A stretch of 34,643 bases of DNA from Klebsiella pneumoniae (GCA_945862325.1 CAMAXZ010000044.1:1-34643), one strand, 5' to 3'. Numbered from the stretch's first letter, positions 8,868 to 17,477 are shown. The notes: generated by a model from the letters alone, not told the origin. Made by a program: numbers and translations.

Positions 8868-11342
8868 ACCCGCGACGACGAAGCCCACGAGCTTGCCCGG
8901 CACGACGATCTCTTTGGTGATCGTCCGCCCCTCGAGGTGCTTCGCCACGTTCTCGACCGCGCGCGCGGCGGCGAGCAGCTCGTCCTTCGACGCCGAGCGG
9001 CTCGCGGCGAAGGTGCCGCGGAGCTTGCCGCCGACCTGGACCGCGATCTCCACCGTGTCGACCACGAGCGCCGCCGGATCCCACGCCGGCCACGGGTGCC
9101 CGTAGAGCGGCTCCGCGAAGCCGCAGCGGTCCCACAGCTCCTCGGCGGCGTGCGGCGCGAAGGGGTGCAAGAGGAGGAGGAAGTCGCGGGCGTCGTCCTT
9201 CGGGAGCGCGGCGCCGCGCATGGCGTTGACGAGCTCCATCATCTTGGCGATCGGCGTGTTGAGCCGCAGCGCCTCGATGCCCTCCGTGGTCTCCTTGATC
9301 GCGGCGTGCAGCGCGCGGCGCTGGTCGACGTTGAGCGGGGCCTCCGCCGCCCGCGTCTCGCCGGTCGTCTCATCGACGAACATGCGCCACACGCGCTCGA
9401 GGAACCGGTACACACCGAGGACCCCGCTGGTCTGCCAGGGCTTCACGGCCTCGAGCGGGCCCATGAACATCTCGTACAGCCGCAGCGCGTCCGCGCCGTA
9501 CTCCGCCACCACGTCGTTCGGATTGACCACGTTGTAGCGCGACTTCGACATCTTCTCGACCTCGGTGCGCACCGGCGCGCCCGTGTCCTTCACCACCCAC
9601 TGCCCGTCGCGAAGCTCGCACTGCTCGGGGTACCAGTACTTGCCCTGAGCGTCCTGGTAGGAGTGCGCGAGGATCATGCCTTGATTGAACAGGCGTTGGA
9701 AGGGCTCTTTGGTGTGGGTGAGCCCGCAGTCGTAGAGCACCTTGTGCCAGAACCGCGCGTACAGCAGGTGGAGCACCGCGTGCTCCACGCCCCCGACGTA
9801 CAGGTCCACCGGCCCCCACTTCTGCTCCTGCTCGGGGGAGAACGGCAGCCCGGTGTTGTGCGGGTCCATGTAGCGAAGGTAGTACCAGCAGGATCCGGCC
9901 CACTGGGGCATCGTGTTCAGCTCTCGCCGCGCCGGCTGTCCGTTCCACGTGGTCTGCGCCCAGTCCGCCGCGCGGCCGAGCGGCGGGTCGCCCGCCGGGG
10001 TCGGGCGGAAGTCGTCCAGAGGGGGCAGGAGCACCGGCAGATCCTCCGACGGGACGACGGTGCCGTCGGCGAGGTGCACCATCGGGAACGGCTCGCCCCA
10101 GTAACGCTGCCGGGAGAACAGCCAATCACGGAGCTTGTAGGTCGTCTTCTTGACGCCCTTCCCCGCGGCCTCGAGCTCCGCCGTGCACACCCGACGCGCC
10201 TCCGCCGTGGAGAGCCCGTCGAGCGAGCCGGAGTTGACCGCCACGCCGTGTTCGGTGAACGGCAGATCGCCGCCCTCGACGACGCGGACGATCGGGAGGT
10301 CGTACTTCAGCGCGAACGCGTGATCCCGCTCGTCGTGGCCGGGGACGGCCATGATCGCGCCGGTGCCGTAGGTGATCAGGACGTAGTCCGCGACCCATAC
10401 GGGCACGGGAGCGCCCGTGAGCGGGTGCGTGGCGTAGCTGCCGGTGAACACGCCCGTTTTTTCCTTGGCGACCGTGCGGTCGTGGTCGGAGCGGTTGCGG
10501 GCCTGCGCGACGTAGGCGTCGACCTCGGGGCGCTTCGCGAGGGCGGCCACGAGCGGGTGTTCGGGGGCGACGACGCAGAACGTGGCGCCGTGGAGGGTGT
10601 CGGGGCGCGTGGTGAAGACCACGAGGTCGCCCGCCTCGGTCGCGAAGCGCACCTCGGCGCCCTCACTGCGCCCGATCCACTTCTTCTGCATCTCGAGCAC
10701 GCCCGCGGGCCAGTCCAGGCCTTCCAGGTCGTCCACGAGACGATCCGCGTACGCGGTGATCCGCAGCATCCATTGCCGCATCATGCGGCGCTCGACCGGG
10801 TCGCCCGTCTCGACGTAGACGCCGTCCTGGACCTCCTCGTTGGCGAGCACCGTGCCCTGCGCCGGGCACCAGTTGACCGGCACCTCGGCGAGGTACGCCA
10901 GGCCGCGCTCGTGGAGCTTCAGGAAGATCCACTGGGTCCAACGGTAGTAGTCGGGCTGCGAGGTGTCGACCACGCGGTCCCAGTCGTAGCTGAAGCCGAG
11001 GCGCTCGAGCTGCGAACGGAAGTTCGCGATGTTCTCCTGGGTGATCGTGGCCGGGTGACGCCCCTCGCGCACGGCCGCGCGCTCCGCCGGCAACCCGAAG
11101 GCGTCCCACCCCATCGGGTGCAGCACCCGGTACCCGCGCGCGCGCTTGTACCGGGCCACGATGTCGAGCGCGGTGTAGCTCTCGGGGTGGCCGACGTGCA
11201 GGCCCGCGCCGGAGGGGTACGGGAACATGCCCAGCGCGTAGAACTTCGGCTTGGCGGGGTCTTCGTCGGTGGCGAACGTGCCGCGCGAGCGCCAGTGGGC
11301 CTGCCACTTCGGCTCGATCGCGTGGGGATCATAGCGACCCAT
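8865..11342 (-). CDS. leuS: Leucyl-tRNA synthetase
   Basis: Predicted 825-aa class I aminoacyl-tRNA synthetase that charges tRNA-Leu in the cytoplasm. The signature HVGH (HIGH motif) is at residues 49-52 after FPYPSGAGL. The KMSKS motif is at 597-601 (VEKMSKSRYNVVNP). The CP1 editing domain between them has the conserved TTRPDTLHGATFCVVAPEHPL stretch and DYVLITYGTGAIMAVPGHDERD, so post-transfer editing should be intact. The C-terminus IVVPGKLVGFVVAG is typical. Length is close to the bacterial norm of about 800-880 aa. Start 11342 has a strong AGGAGG at ideal spacing. The frame is open upstream but not family-like. It is monocistronic, with a divergent secreted-protein gene 101 bases upstream. 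Confidence 0.98.
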   Translation of the reverse strand: MGRYDPHAIEPKWQAHWRSRGTFATDEDPAKPKFYALGMFPYPSGAGLHVGHPESYTALDIVARYKRARGYRVLHPMGWDAFGLPAERAAVREGRHPATITQENIANFRSQLERLGFSYDWDRVVDTSQPDYYRWTQWIFLKLHERGLAYLAEVPVNWCPAQGTVLANEEVQDGVYVETGDPVERRMMRQWMLRITAYADRLVDDLEGLDWPAGVLEMQKKWIGRSEGAEVRFATEAGDLVVFTTRPDTLHGATFCVVAPEHPLVAALAKRPEVDAYVAQARNRSDHDRTVAKEKTGVFTGSYATHPLTGAPVPVWVADYVLITYGTGAIMAVPGHDERDHAFALKYDLPIVRVVEGGDLPFTEHGVAVNSGSLDGLSTAEARRVCTAELEAAGKGVKKTTYKLRDWLFSRQRYWGEPFPMVHLADGTVVPSEDLPVLLPPLDDFRPTPAGDPPLGRAADWAQTTWNGQPARRELNTMPQWAGSCWYYLRYMDPHNTGLPFSPEQEQKWGPVDLYVGGVEHAVLHLLYARFWHKVLYDCGLTHTKEPFQRLFNQGMILAHSYQDAQGKYWYPEQCELRDGQWVVKDTGAPVRTEVEKMSKSRYNVVNPNDVVAEYGADALRLYEMFMGPLEAVKPWQTSGVLGVYRFLERVWRMFVDETTGETRAAEAPLNVDQRRALHAAIKETTEGIEALRLNTPIAKMMELVNAMRGAALPKDDARDFLLLLHPFAPHAAEELWDRCGFAEPLYGHPWPAWDPAALVVDTVEIAVQVGGKLRGTFAASRSASKDELLAAARAVENVAKHLEGRTITKEIVVPGKLVGFVVAG

Positions 11343-11443
11343 GTGGGAATCCTCCTGAGGAGCGGCCGGACGCACTAACCGCAGGGGGCGGCGCAGGACC
11401 ATCCGGCGTCGGGTGGATACACAACGAGGGTCCCGAGGCTCCG

Positions 11444-12697
11444 ATGCTGCTGTTGGCCGCCACGCTCGCGAGCGCGGGCGTACGAGACGATCTCGAGAGC
11501 GCGCTGCGGAAGGGCCCGGAGGCGGCCGTCGCGTGCTCGTCGGTGAGCGCGGCGCGCGCGCGTATCGACCAGCTCGTCGAGGCCGCAAGCGCGACGAAGA
11601 CCGGGGGCATCCCGGCGGATGCACGGGCGATCCTCGACGCGGGGGCCGCCGCGCTCGGCGAGGGCACCCGCGTGGCGGTTGCGCTCTGGCCCGACGCGGA
11701 CGCGGCGGTGGTGATCCTCGGCTGGCGCCCCGGCGCGCAGCCGGACTTCGACCTCGTTCGCGCCGGCCTGGGGACGCTCGGCACCGCCGAGCTCGTGGTC
11801 GGCGACGACCGCGCCGAGGTGCGCATCGGCACCGTGCCGGAGCTGCCGCCGCGCGCGCTCCCGGCCGAGCTGGCGGCCGAGGTGCCCGATTTGCCGGGGT
11901 GTCTGATCTGGGGCGCGCGCAAGGCGGGCGGCTTGCCGACCGACGCCGTGATCCACGTCCCGGAGCGCGTCGGGGACCCTGGGCGGTTCGTCATCGGGCT
12001 GCCGGCCGCCCCGGCCGGCGTCGTGCTCGCGGAGCCACGCGCGCCGGTCGAGGTGCGCTCGGCCGCGACCCCGATCGGCGTCGTGACGCTGGGTGTGGGC
12101 GTCGACAACGTGGATGCCTCGTCGTTCCTCGAGGGAAAGGCGCTTCGGGCGTTCCGGAAGGTGCAGCGCGCGCTTCCGATTCGCTCCGGGTCCACGCTCG
12201 CGCTGTTCGCGGTGGAGCCGAGCCCGGTGGCCGCCATGGTGCTGCCGATGTCCAAGCCGATCAAAGCCAAGGTCGTCTCCCGGCGCGCGCGCGCCGTGGT
12301 GGGTGCGGTGAAGAAGCTTCGGATCGAGCGGGAGGACGCCCAGCGGTTCTCCGTCGTCGCGGACAAGGTGCGCGTGTACGTGTCGGCCCGCGACGGCGCG
12401 CTGATCCTCGCGAGCGACAGTGCGCTGGCACGGTCGCTCGAGGTGGATCATGGCGAGCCTTGGCTCGACGCTGCCACCGCCGAGCTCGCGAGCCAGTACA
12501 CGCTCGTGGTGAACGTGTCGGCGTTTCCGACCACGCCAGGGACGCGGCCGACCGTGTTCGAGAAGCCCTTCCGGCTCGCGCTGCGCTACGCGCCGGGGGT
12601 GCTGGCCGGCCAGGTGGAGATCCCGCTCAGCATCGAGGAGATGCTGTCGCTCGTGGGAGCGGCGCGGAACGCGGGCAAAGGCCTCGTCGAGCCGTGA
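11444..12697 (+). CDS. Secreted protein of unknown function
   Basis: Predicted 417-aa exported protein. The short N-terminus MLLLAATLASAGVRDD is a probable signal peptide cleaved after ASA. The mature part is Ala/Val/Glu-rich with alternating strands and helices and has two similar halves in character. Each contains a stretch of the type GTRVAVALWPDADAAVVILGWRPGA or RVYVSARDGALILASDSALARSLE. These resemble the periplasmic DUF3352-like proteins that sample model energy or score values. The likeness is by composition and spacing only. There is no lipobox and no catalytic motif. GAGG precedes ATG 11444. It is convergent with a small membrane-protein gene. Function unknown. Confidence 0.7.
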   Translation: MLLLAATLASAGVRDDLESALRKGPEAAVACSSVSAARARIDQLVEAASATKTGGIPADARAILDAGAAALGEGTRVAVALWPDADAAVVILGWRPGAQPDFDLVRAGLGTLGTAELVVGDDRAEVRIGTVPELPPRALPAELAAEVPDLPGCLIWGARKAGGLPTDAVIHVPERVGDPGRFVIGLPAAPAGVVLAEPRAPVEVRSAATPIGVVTLGVGVDNVDASSFLEGKALRAFRKVQRALPIRSGSTLALFAVEPSPVAAMVLPMSKPIKAKVVSRRARAVVGAVKKLRIEREDAQRFSVVADKVRVYVSARDGALILASDSALARSLEVDHGEPWLDAATAELASQYTLVVNVSAFPTTPGTRPTVFEKPFRLALRYAPGVLAGQVEIPLSIEEMLSLVGAARNAGKGLVEP

Positions 12698-12699
12698 AC

Positions 12700-12723
12700 G
12701 GCGGCGGGGGTGGCGACGCCGCC
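12700..12723. terminator. GC-rich hairpin between convergent genes
   Basis: GGCGGCG (12700-12706) and CGCCGCC (12717-12723) form a perfect 7-bp stem with a 10-base loop. It starts three bases after the stop of the secreted-protein gene and touches the stop of the opposing small gene. No T-tract follows, so it is a possible factor-assisted or bidirectional terminator. Confidence 0.4.
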
Positions 12724-12956
12724 TACGCGGCCGCCCGCGCCACGAGCGTGCGGAGACCGGCCGGGGCGCGACCCCCCTCGACCGCGCGCCGCGTGATGCG
12801 ACCGAGCACCGCGCTGGAGCGCACGAGCTCGGCTTCGGACCACGGCAGAACCCACAGCGCGGCGCCGCCCACGACCCCGAGCGACGCGGTGAGGCCGAGC
12901 GTGAGCAGCGCGTCGACGAGGAGGAGCGAAGGGGTGAGGAGGGTGGGCGTGTCCAT
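12723..12956 (-). CDS. Small membrane protein, unknown
   Basis: Predicted 77-aa protein. Residues about 9-40 form one long or two short hydrophobic helices (LLLVDALLTLGLTASLGVVGGAALWVLPW). A basic cytoplasmic-looking tail with several Arg follows (VLGRITRRAVEGGRAPAGLRTLVARAAA). By positive-inside logic the tail is cytoplasmic. GAGG lies about 5 bases upstream of ATG 12956, which supports expression. It is divergent from the WYL regulator gene, and an array of CCTG half-sites lies in the gap, so the regulator may control it. I do not recognise a family. Confidence 0.55.
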   Translation of the reverse strand: MDTPTLLTPSLLLVDALLTLGLTASLGVVGGAALWVLPWSEAELVRSSAVLGRITRRAVEGGRAPAGLRTLVARAAA

Positions 12957-12991
12957 GTTGACCTCGGGCTGAGCAGATGTTCGACTGAATG

Positions 12992-13008
12992 CCTGTACAG
13001 GTTACCTG
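12992..13008. promoter_or_regulatory. Alternating CCTG/CAGG half-site array (possible operator)
   Basis: CCTG-TA-CAGG (12992-13001, a perfect 10-bp palindrome) is followed directly by a third half-site, giving CAGG-TTA-CCTG (12998-13008). Three tetramers in alternating orientation lie in the gap between the small membrane-protein gene and the WYL regulator gene. This is what a multi-subunit or autoregulatory repressor site can look like. The binding protein is inferred, not shown. Confidence 0.35.
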
Positions 13009-13093
13009 AACGTGCGAGCGCCCGCAAGCACCGCACCCCCATCATCGCTCGCGGGTGTGCCAAAATATGTCCGCCCCCGGATCGCCTTCCCCC

Positions 13094-14071
13094 ATGACCG
13101 ACGCCGCCCTCAACAAGTCCCAAAAGTTCGTGCGCATCCTCGAGGTCGTGGCGCGCCGTGGCGGCGTCACCGCCCAGGAGCTGATGGACCGCTTCGAGCT
13201 CGACGCTCGAACCTTGCGGAGGTACCTCGCCGACCTTCGGGACTGCGGGCTCCCCATCCGCGACGAGTCTTCCGACGCCGGGCGGGTGGTCACGCTCGAT
13301 CCTTCCTACGCGCGCACGGGCGTACAGCTCACCCTCGCCGAGGTGCTCTCGCTCCACTTCGGACGGACGTTGTTCACGTTCCTCGACGGGACTTCCTTCG
13401 CGGAGGAGCTGGAGGGCGCCATCGATCGTCTGCGCCCCGCCATCGGCCGCGCCGACGCCGACCTCGTCCGTGACCTCGATCGCAAGTTCATGGCCGTGCC
13501 CGAGCACGCCAAGGACTACACGCGCGACGGCGACCTGCTCGACGAGATCGTCAGCGCGCTGCTGTACGCCAACCCGGCCGACGCCGAGTACGCCCCTCGC
13601 GGCGGGCTCGGGAAGGCGTATCGGCTCGAGCCGCTCACCCTCGCCACGTACCGCCAAGGGCTGTACCTGTTCGCGCGGGACGTCGCGGCGGGGCGCATCA
13701 AGACGTTCGCGGTAGAGCGTTTTGCGCGCTTCTCCCGCCTTCGACGCGAAAAGTTCGAGTACCCCGCGGCGTACGATCCCCGCGCGCTCGTGGCCGCGGC
13801 CTTCGGCATCACCGACGGGCCCGCGGAGGACGTCGTGGCGCGCTTCGTGCCCGAGGTCGCGACGTACGTGCGGGAGCGGCGGTGGCACGCCAGCCAGCGC
13901 CTCGAGCTCCTCGAAGACGGCGGCGTACGCCTGCGCATGCACGTCTACGTCGGGCCCGAGCTCAAGGAGTGGCTGCTCGGCTTCGGTCCGCACGTTCGGG
14001 TGGAGTCGCCGATCCCCCTCGGCGCGTGGGTTCGTGACGCGCACCTCGCCGCCGCCGCGCGGTACGCCTGA
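13094..14071 (+). CDS. WYL-domain transcriptional regulator (HTH + WYL)
   Basis: Predicted 325-aa DNA-binding regulator. An N-terminal winged HTH of the HTH_11/DeoR type covers about residues 5-60 (SQKFVRILEVVARRGGVTAQELMDRF, then LDARTLRRYLADLRDCG). The central WYL-type domain contains the PLTLATYRQGLYLFARD segment, a divergent form of the ligand-binding WYL motif, and the family hallmark FAVERFARFSRL. A WCX-like C-terminal domain follows (LRMHVYVGPELKEWLLGFGPHVRVESP). Start choice is uncertain: GTG 13055 and ATG 13067 are also in frame, and none has a clear Shine-Dalgarno site. Met 13094 begins just before the HTH. WYL proteins respond to small ligands or nucleic acid and regulate stress and defence genes. 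It is coupled to the next gene by TGATG. Confidence 0.85.
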   Translation: MTDAALNKSQKFVRILEVVARRGGVTAQELMDRFELDARTLRRYLADLRDCGLPIRDESSDAGRVVTLDPSYARTGVQLTLAEVLSLHFGRTLFTFLDGTSFAEELEGAIDRLRPAIGRADADLVRDLDRKFMAVPEHAKDYTRDGDLLDEIVSALLYANPADAEYAPRGGLGKAYRLEPLTLATYRQGLYLFARDVAAGRIKTFAVERFARFSRLRREKFEYPAAYDPRALVAAAFGITDGPAEDVVARFVPEVATYVRERRWHASQRLELLEDGGVRLRMHVYVGPELKEWLLGFGPHVRVESPIPLGAWVRDAHLAAAARYA

Positions 14072-14880
14072 TGCCGCTCGAGCACGACGTCGTCCCGGAG
14101 CTGTTGAGCCCCGGCGACCCCCTGTCCGGCGACGAAGTGCTGTTTCGCGCCGGCTCGTACGCGAGCTACCAGCTCTACGGGGGCGTCGCGCCGCCCGCCA
14201 CCGTCACGGCGTGGGAGCGCGCGCTCCATGCGGCGTGCGTCGAGGTGCTCCAAGGGGCGCGGCCGTGGTCCGACCCGGAGCTCGCCGAGGTGGCGCGCGC
14301 CCTGCGGGTGGATCACCCGATCGTGCACGATCGCCGCCCGCCCCGCGTGGCGACCCGCGCCGTGCCGGACGACGCGCTCGCCGACGCGACCGAAGACGTC
14401 CTCCCCGACTGCGGCGTCACGTGTGAGCGGGTCCTCGGGGCGCCGGGGGCCGTGTCCGTGCTCGCGGCGGCGGTCCTCGCGTTCGTGCCGTTCGACCGTT
14501 CGGGGCGGCGGCCGATCGACTGGTGGACGGACGAAGAGCCGGACCGCACGCTCGCGGTGGCGGCGAGGGTCGTCGATGCGTCGACACCCGGTTTGTTTCG
14601 CGACGGGGTGTCCACGCTCCCGCGTCCGAGCCGGCTGTGCCCCGATCCGGCCACCGCGCCGCCGGGCGTCGTCGTGGGTCGGCCGTACCGCGTCGGTGAC
14701 GGCTGGGCGTGGTCCTGCGTCGCCGCGCTGCCGCGCGTGCCGGACCCGGACATCCTGCTGCGCCGCCTGCGGCTCGAGCTGTGGCGCGAGCGCACGCGGG
14801 AGCGGCGCATGACGTTCGAGGATCTGCTCCGGCACCGCCCGGAGGTCCTCTACCGAGCGGCGTTCGAGGCGACCTGTTAG
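14071..14880 (+). CDS. Unknown protein translationally coupled to the WYL regulator
   Basis: Predicted 269-aa soluble protein with no signal peptide or membrane helix. ATG 14071 shares one base with the regulator's stop (TGATG), which strongly supports coupled translation and a related role. The sequence is rich in Asp, Arg, Pro and Trp. It contains an all-beta-looking middle (GVVVGRPYRVGDGWAWSCVAALP) and a basic helical tail (LRLELWRERTRERRMTFEDLLRHRPEVLYRAAFEA). I recognise no family or catalytic motif. The partner gene suggests it is either a co-regulator, a ligand-processing protein or the regulated effector. Confidence 0.65.
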   Translation: MPLEHDVVPELLSPGDPLSGDEVLFRAGSYASYQLYGGVAPPATVTAWERALHAACVEVLQGARPWSDPELAEVARALRVDHPIVHDRRPPRVATRAVPDDALADATEDVLPDCGVTCERVLGAPGAVSVLAAAVLAFVPFDRSGRRPIDWWTDEEPDRTLAVAARVVDASTPGLFRDGVSTLPRPSRLCPDPATAPPGVVVGRPYRVGDGWAWSCVAALPRVPDPDILLRRLRLELWRERTRERRMTFEDLLRHRPEVLYRAAFEATC

Positions 14881-14890
14881 CACGGTCCGC

Positions 14891-15985
14891 ATGGGCATCG
14901 TCGCGTACGTGTGGCTCCTGGTCGGGTGCGCGGAAGAGTTCCCGCCCGAGGACGACGGGCTCGAGCACGTCTCGCTCGGCACGGTCACGACGGACGCCGA
15001 CGGGCGCGTCGAGCTCGAGGTCGACGTGTCCGACACCGCGGTGTCGGCGCTCCTTCACTGCGGGCCGTACGGGTTCGACCGCCTCGCCCGCGTGACCCGC
15101 CTCGTCGCACCGGACGGGGTCGTGGTGGCGGACGAAGGGGTAGAAAATCCGTCGTTCCGGTCGGACGCGCAGGCCGACCACCTGCGCCTGCTGCTGCCGT
15201 GGACGCCGGAGGTCCCGATCGCGGCGGGAACCTGGGTCGCGACGGTCACGACCGACGCCCCCTCCACGTCGCTCACCTGCGGGGTCGTCACGCGCGTCGA
15301 CGCGGCCGCCGACGCCGCCACGCTCGACCTCCGCGTGGTCTTTGTCGGGGCGGACGCCGTCCTCCCGGGCCTGAACGCGGTCGGCGGCGAAGAGACCCTC
15401 GCCGACGTGCTCGACGCGTTGCGGTCGCTGTGGGCCCCGGCCGGGCTCACCCTCGGCGCCGTCGTCTGGGAGGACTACGCGGGCGACCGTGCGTCCCACG
15501 CCGTCGTCGAGGACGAGGCCGAGCTCGGGGCGCTCCTGCGGTCGACACCGGCGGACATTGGCCGTTCGGTGCCCGTCTTCGTGGTCGAGTCCATCCTGGA
15601 CGGCGCGGGTGCGTCCGTGTCGAGCACGAGCGCGGGCGCGCCCGGCGCGCCGACGGTGGGCGGCACGAGCGCGTCCGGGGTCGCGATCGCCGCCGGCGAC
15701 GTGGCGTCGGACCCCGACCGGGTCGCTCGGGCCATCGCGCACGAAGTCGGCCATTTCCTCGGGCTCTTCGACACGTCCGACCGCGCCGGCGCAGTGTTCG
15801 ACCCGCTGCTCGACACGCCGGAGTGCAACCCGTCGTCCGACGCCGACGGCAACGGCGCGCTGACCGCCGACGAGTGCGTCGGCAAGGGCGCCGACAACGT
15901 GATGTGGTGGGCGAACTCCCTCGGTGCGGACACGTTCACCGACGACCAGGCGTGGGTCTTGCGGCAGGCGCTCGTCGCGCGGTGA
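14891..15985 (+). CDS. Lipoprotein zinc metalloprotease, pappalysin-like metzincin
   Basis: Predicted 364-aa cell-surface or periplasmic protease. MGIVAYVWLLVGC is a lipoprotein signal with Cys13 as the lipid site. A beta-rich pro- or adhesion domain (about 20-135) precedes the catalytic domain. The zinc site is HEVGHFLGLFD (His284, Glu285, His288, Asp294), an HExxHxxGxxD form in which Asp replaces the third His of classic metzincins. The Met-turn is likely Met338 in DNVMWW, followed by FTDDQAWVLR, matching the pappalysin-type layout in which the Met-turn precedes an F-T-x-x-Q segment. Between them, DADGNGALTADE resembles an EF-hand calcium loop, flanked by Cys residues. Start ATG 14891 is 10 bases after the previous gene. 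Confidence 0.82.
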   Translation: MGIVAYVWLLVGCAEEFPPEDDGLEHVSLGTVTTDADGRVELEVDVSDTAVSALLHCGPYGFDRLARVTRLVAPDGVVVADEGVENPSFRSDAQADHLRLLLPWTPEVPIAAGTWVATVTTDAPSTSLTCGVVTRVDAAADAATLDLRVVFVGADAVLPGLNAVGGEETLADVLDALRSLWAPAGLTLGAVVWEDYAGDRASHAVVEDEAELGALLRSTPADIGRSVPVFVVESILDGAGASVSSTSAGAPGAPTVGGTSASGVAIAAGDVASDPDRVARAIAHEVGHFLGLFDTSDRAGAVFDPLLDTPECNPSSDADGNGALTADECVGKGADNVMWWANSLGADTFTDDQAWVLRQALVAR

Positions 15986-15999
15986 CGGGCGGATGTCAC

Positions 16000-16021
16000 C
16001 CTCCGTCACCTTCGGCGGAGG
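16000..16021 (+). terminator. Hairpin after the metalloprotease gene
   Basis: CCTCCG (16000-16005) pairs with CGGAGG (16016-16021). A further C-G and one G-T pair extend the stem inward to a 6-base loop. It lies 15 bases past the protease stop, in the 108-base gap before the next gene. No T-tract follows. Confidence 0.35.
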
Positions 16022-16093
16022 CTCGAAGGGAGCGCACGCCGAGACGTCGACGTGGTTGGGGCCCGTGCGATATGCGGCGCCCCCGAGGAAGCC

Positions 16094-17182
16094 ATGGTCA
16101 CCGCAATCGCTCTCGCCCTGTCTCCCGCCGCCTACGCCGCTCCCTGTGACGCCATGCTCGCCAAGGCAGGTTCGCTCGCCCCGGCGGCGGTGGCGCCCGC
16201 GTTCGTCGAGCTCGCCAAGTGCGACCGAAAGCTCGCCGAAGGCAACTTCACCACCTACCTGAAGCAGGCCACCGACAGCGAGGCGCTCGTCGCGCTGTTC
16301 GGCGCCGCGATCGGCGCCGAGGTGTGGGGCCCCGTCCTCACGTCCATCGGCAACATCTCCAGCTACGAGGCGCGTGACGAGATCGCGCAGGCAGTCGGCG
16401 AGTCCTGCACGACGCAGGCCACGGTCGTGCCCTTCCTGCAGTTCTCCTACCAGCGGCTCAAGAGCACGGACTTCCGCCAGTGGGACGACGCGTTCGGCGC
16501 GTGCGAGTCCGAAGGCCTCTGGACGTGGGTGGAAGGCCAGATCAAGGCGCCGCCGGAGAAGGCCTTCGACGAGAAGTTCGAGGCCCTCGTCGACATCTAC
16601 GTCAAGCACGCCAAGGACGCGGCCCTCCCCGTGCTCGGCGCCGGCGCCGTGAAGGCCGCGGCCGCCGGCCCCTACGACATGCTGGTTCGCAAGATGGGCG
16701 ACGCGTCGCGCGATCAGGCGAAGCTCGGCGCCGCGATGGTCGACGTTGCACGTCAGGTCCCGGCCGACAAGGCCAAGGGGGTCGCCTCCACCCTCGCCGT
16801 CAACGGCGCGGAAGACGCGGCGGCGTCGTTGCTCCCCGTGGTGTTCCCCGGACTCGCGGTGGGCGGCGCGTACACCTATGGCGGTGTGTCGGTCGAAGCC
16901 GGCGTCTGCGGTGGCAAGAAGACGGCGTACGTCCACGCCGCGACGGTCACCGAGCCGGGCAAGCGTTGGACCATCCAGGACGACCTCGAGACCCCGTTCC
17001 GCGCGTTCAAGCCGAAGCTCGGAAAGGACTGCTCCGACGTCGTCTCTCCGTGGCCGGTCATCGCGAGCCCGGAGCCGGTGTCCGGCTCGGTGGACGCCTT
17101 CGTAGACTCCGTCGTCAAGAAGTACGAAGGCGACGGCTACTCGGTGAAGGTGCAGAAGGAGAAGGCGGTCGCGCTGCCGTAG
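16094..17182 (+). CDS. Secreted helical protein of unknown function
   Basis: Predicted 362-aa exported protein. MVTAIALALSPAAYA is a signal peptide with cleavage after AYA. The mature region begins APCDAM, has at least five Cys residues that could form disulfides, and is mainly Ala/Lys/Glu-rich helices. The spacing is reminiscent of HEAT-like or TPR-like solenoids (for example AVGESCTTQATVVPFLQF, YDMLVRKMGDASRDQAKLGAAM). The C-terminal 90 residues turn beta-rich (YTYGGVSVEAGVCGGKKTAYVHAATV). GAGGAA precedes ATG 16094; a frame start at 16052 would lose the signal peptide position. Lys content is higher than in its neighbours, as in periplasmic soluble proteins. No known family recognised. Confidence 0.7.
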   Translation: MVTAIALALSPAAYAAPCDAMLAKAGSLAPAAVAPAFVELAKCDRKLAEGNFTTYLKQATDSEALVALFGAAIGAEVWGPVLTSIGNISSYEARDEIAQAVGESCTTQATVVPFLQFSYQRLKSTDFRQWDDAFGACESEGLWTWVEGQIKAPPEKAFDEKFEALVDIYVKHAKDAALPVLGAGAVKAAAAGPYDMLVRKMGDASRDQAKLGAAMVDVARQVPADKAKGVASTLAVNGAEDAAASLLPVVFPGLAVGGAYTYGGVSVEAGVCGGKKTAYVHAATVTEPGKRWTIQDDLETPFRAFKPKLGKDCSDVVSPWPVIASPEPVSGSVDAFVDSVVKKYEGDGYSVKVQKEKAVALP

Positions 17183-17186
17183 TTCG

Positions 17187-17477
17187 TCAGCGTCCGCCCC
17201 GCCGGAAGCGGTCCAACAGCGCCTGCACGACGCCCCGCCTCCCCGGGGCGACGGGGCGCAGCCCGCGGCGCGCGTGGTCGAGGCCCGACCGCGCCCCGCT
17301 CAGCGTAGGCTCGAACTCGAGCGCCTCTCGAAAGTGGCGGACGGCCTGCTCGGGCTTGCCCTCGCGGAGCGACATCCCCGCCAGCTCGAGGTGGATGCGC
17401 GCGCGGCGAGCGTCGTCCTGCTCGTCGATGAGGGCGCGGTGCAGGTCCGCGACCTTCTGCTCTGCCACGGCGTCCAT
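17187..17477 (-). CDS. Small TPR-like protein
   Basis: Predicted 96-aa soluble protein. Residues about 6-65 form two to three helices with TPR spacing (ARIHLELAGMSLREGKPEQAVRHFREALEFEPTLSGARSGLDHA), followed by a basic tail (RRGVVQALLDRFRRGGR). It lies 30 bases downstream of the glycosyltransferase gene on the same strand, so the two may be co-transcribed. The ribosome-binding site is weak. Function unknown; TPR units usually mediate protein-protein contact. Confidence 0.6.
   Translation of the reverse strand: MDAVAEQKVADLHRALIDEQDDARRARIHLELAGMSLREGKPEQAVRHFREALEFEPTLSGARSGLDHARRGLRPVAPGRRGVVQALLDRFRRGGR

Noticed and set aside
11343..11356. CTCC-GGAG hairpin at the leuS ribosome-binding site
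   Set aside because: The stem is only four pairs with a three-base loop and is too weak to argue for a regulatory leader.
8937..11378. Long open frame on the plus strand opposite leuS
   Set aside because: leuS is certain, and the opposing frame has Arg/His/Glu-rich low-complexity translation.
14417..16936. Open frame of about 839 codons on the minus strand opposite the metalloprotease region
   Set aside because: It crosses three real genes, is Arg/Asp/Gly/His-rich and shows no motif.
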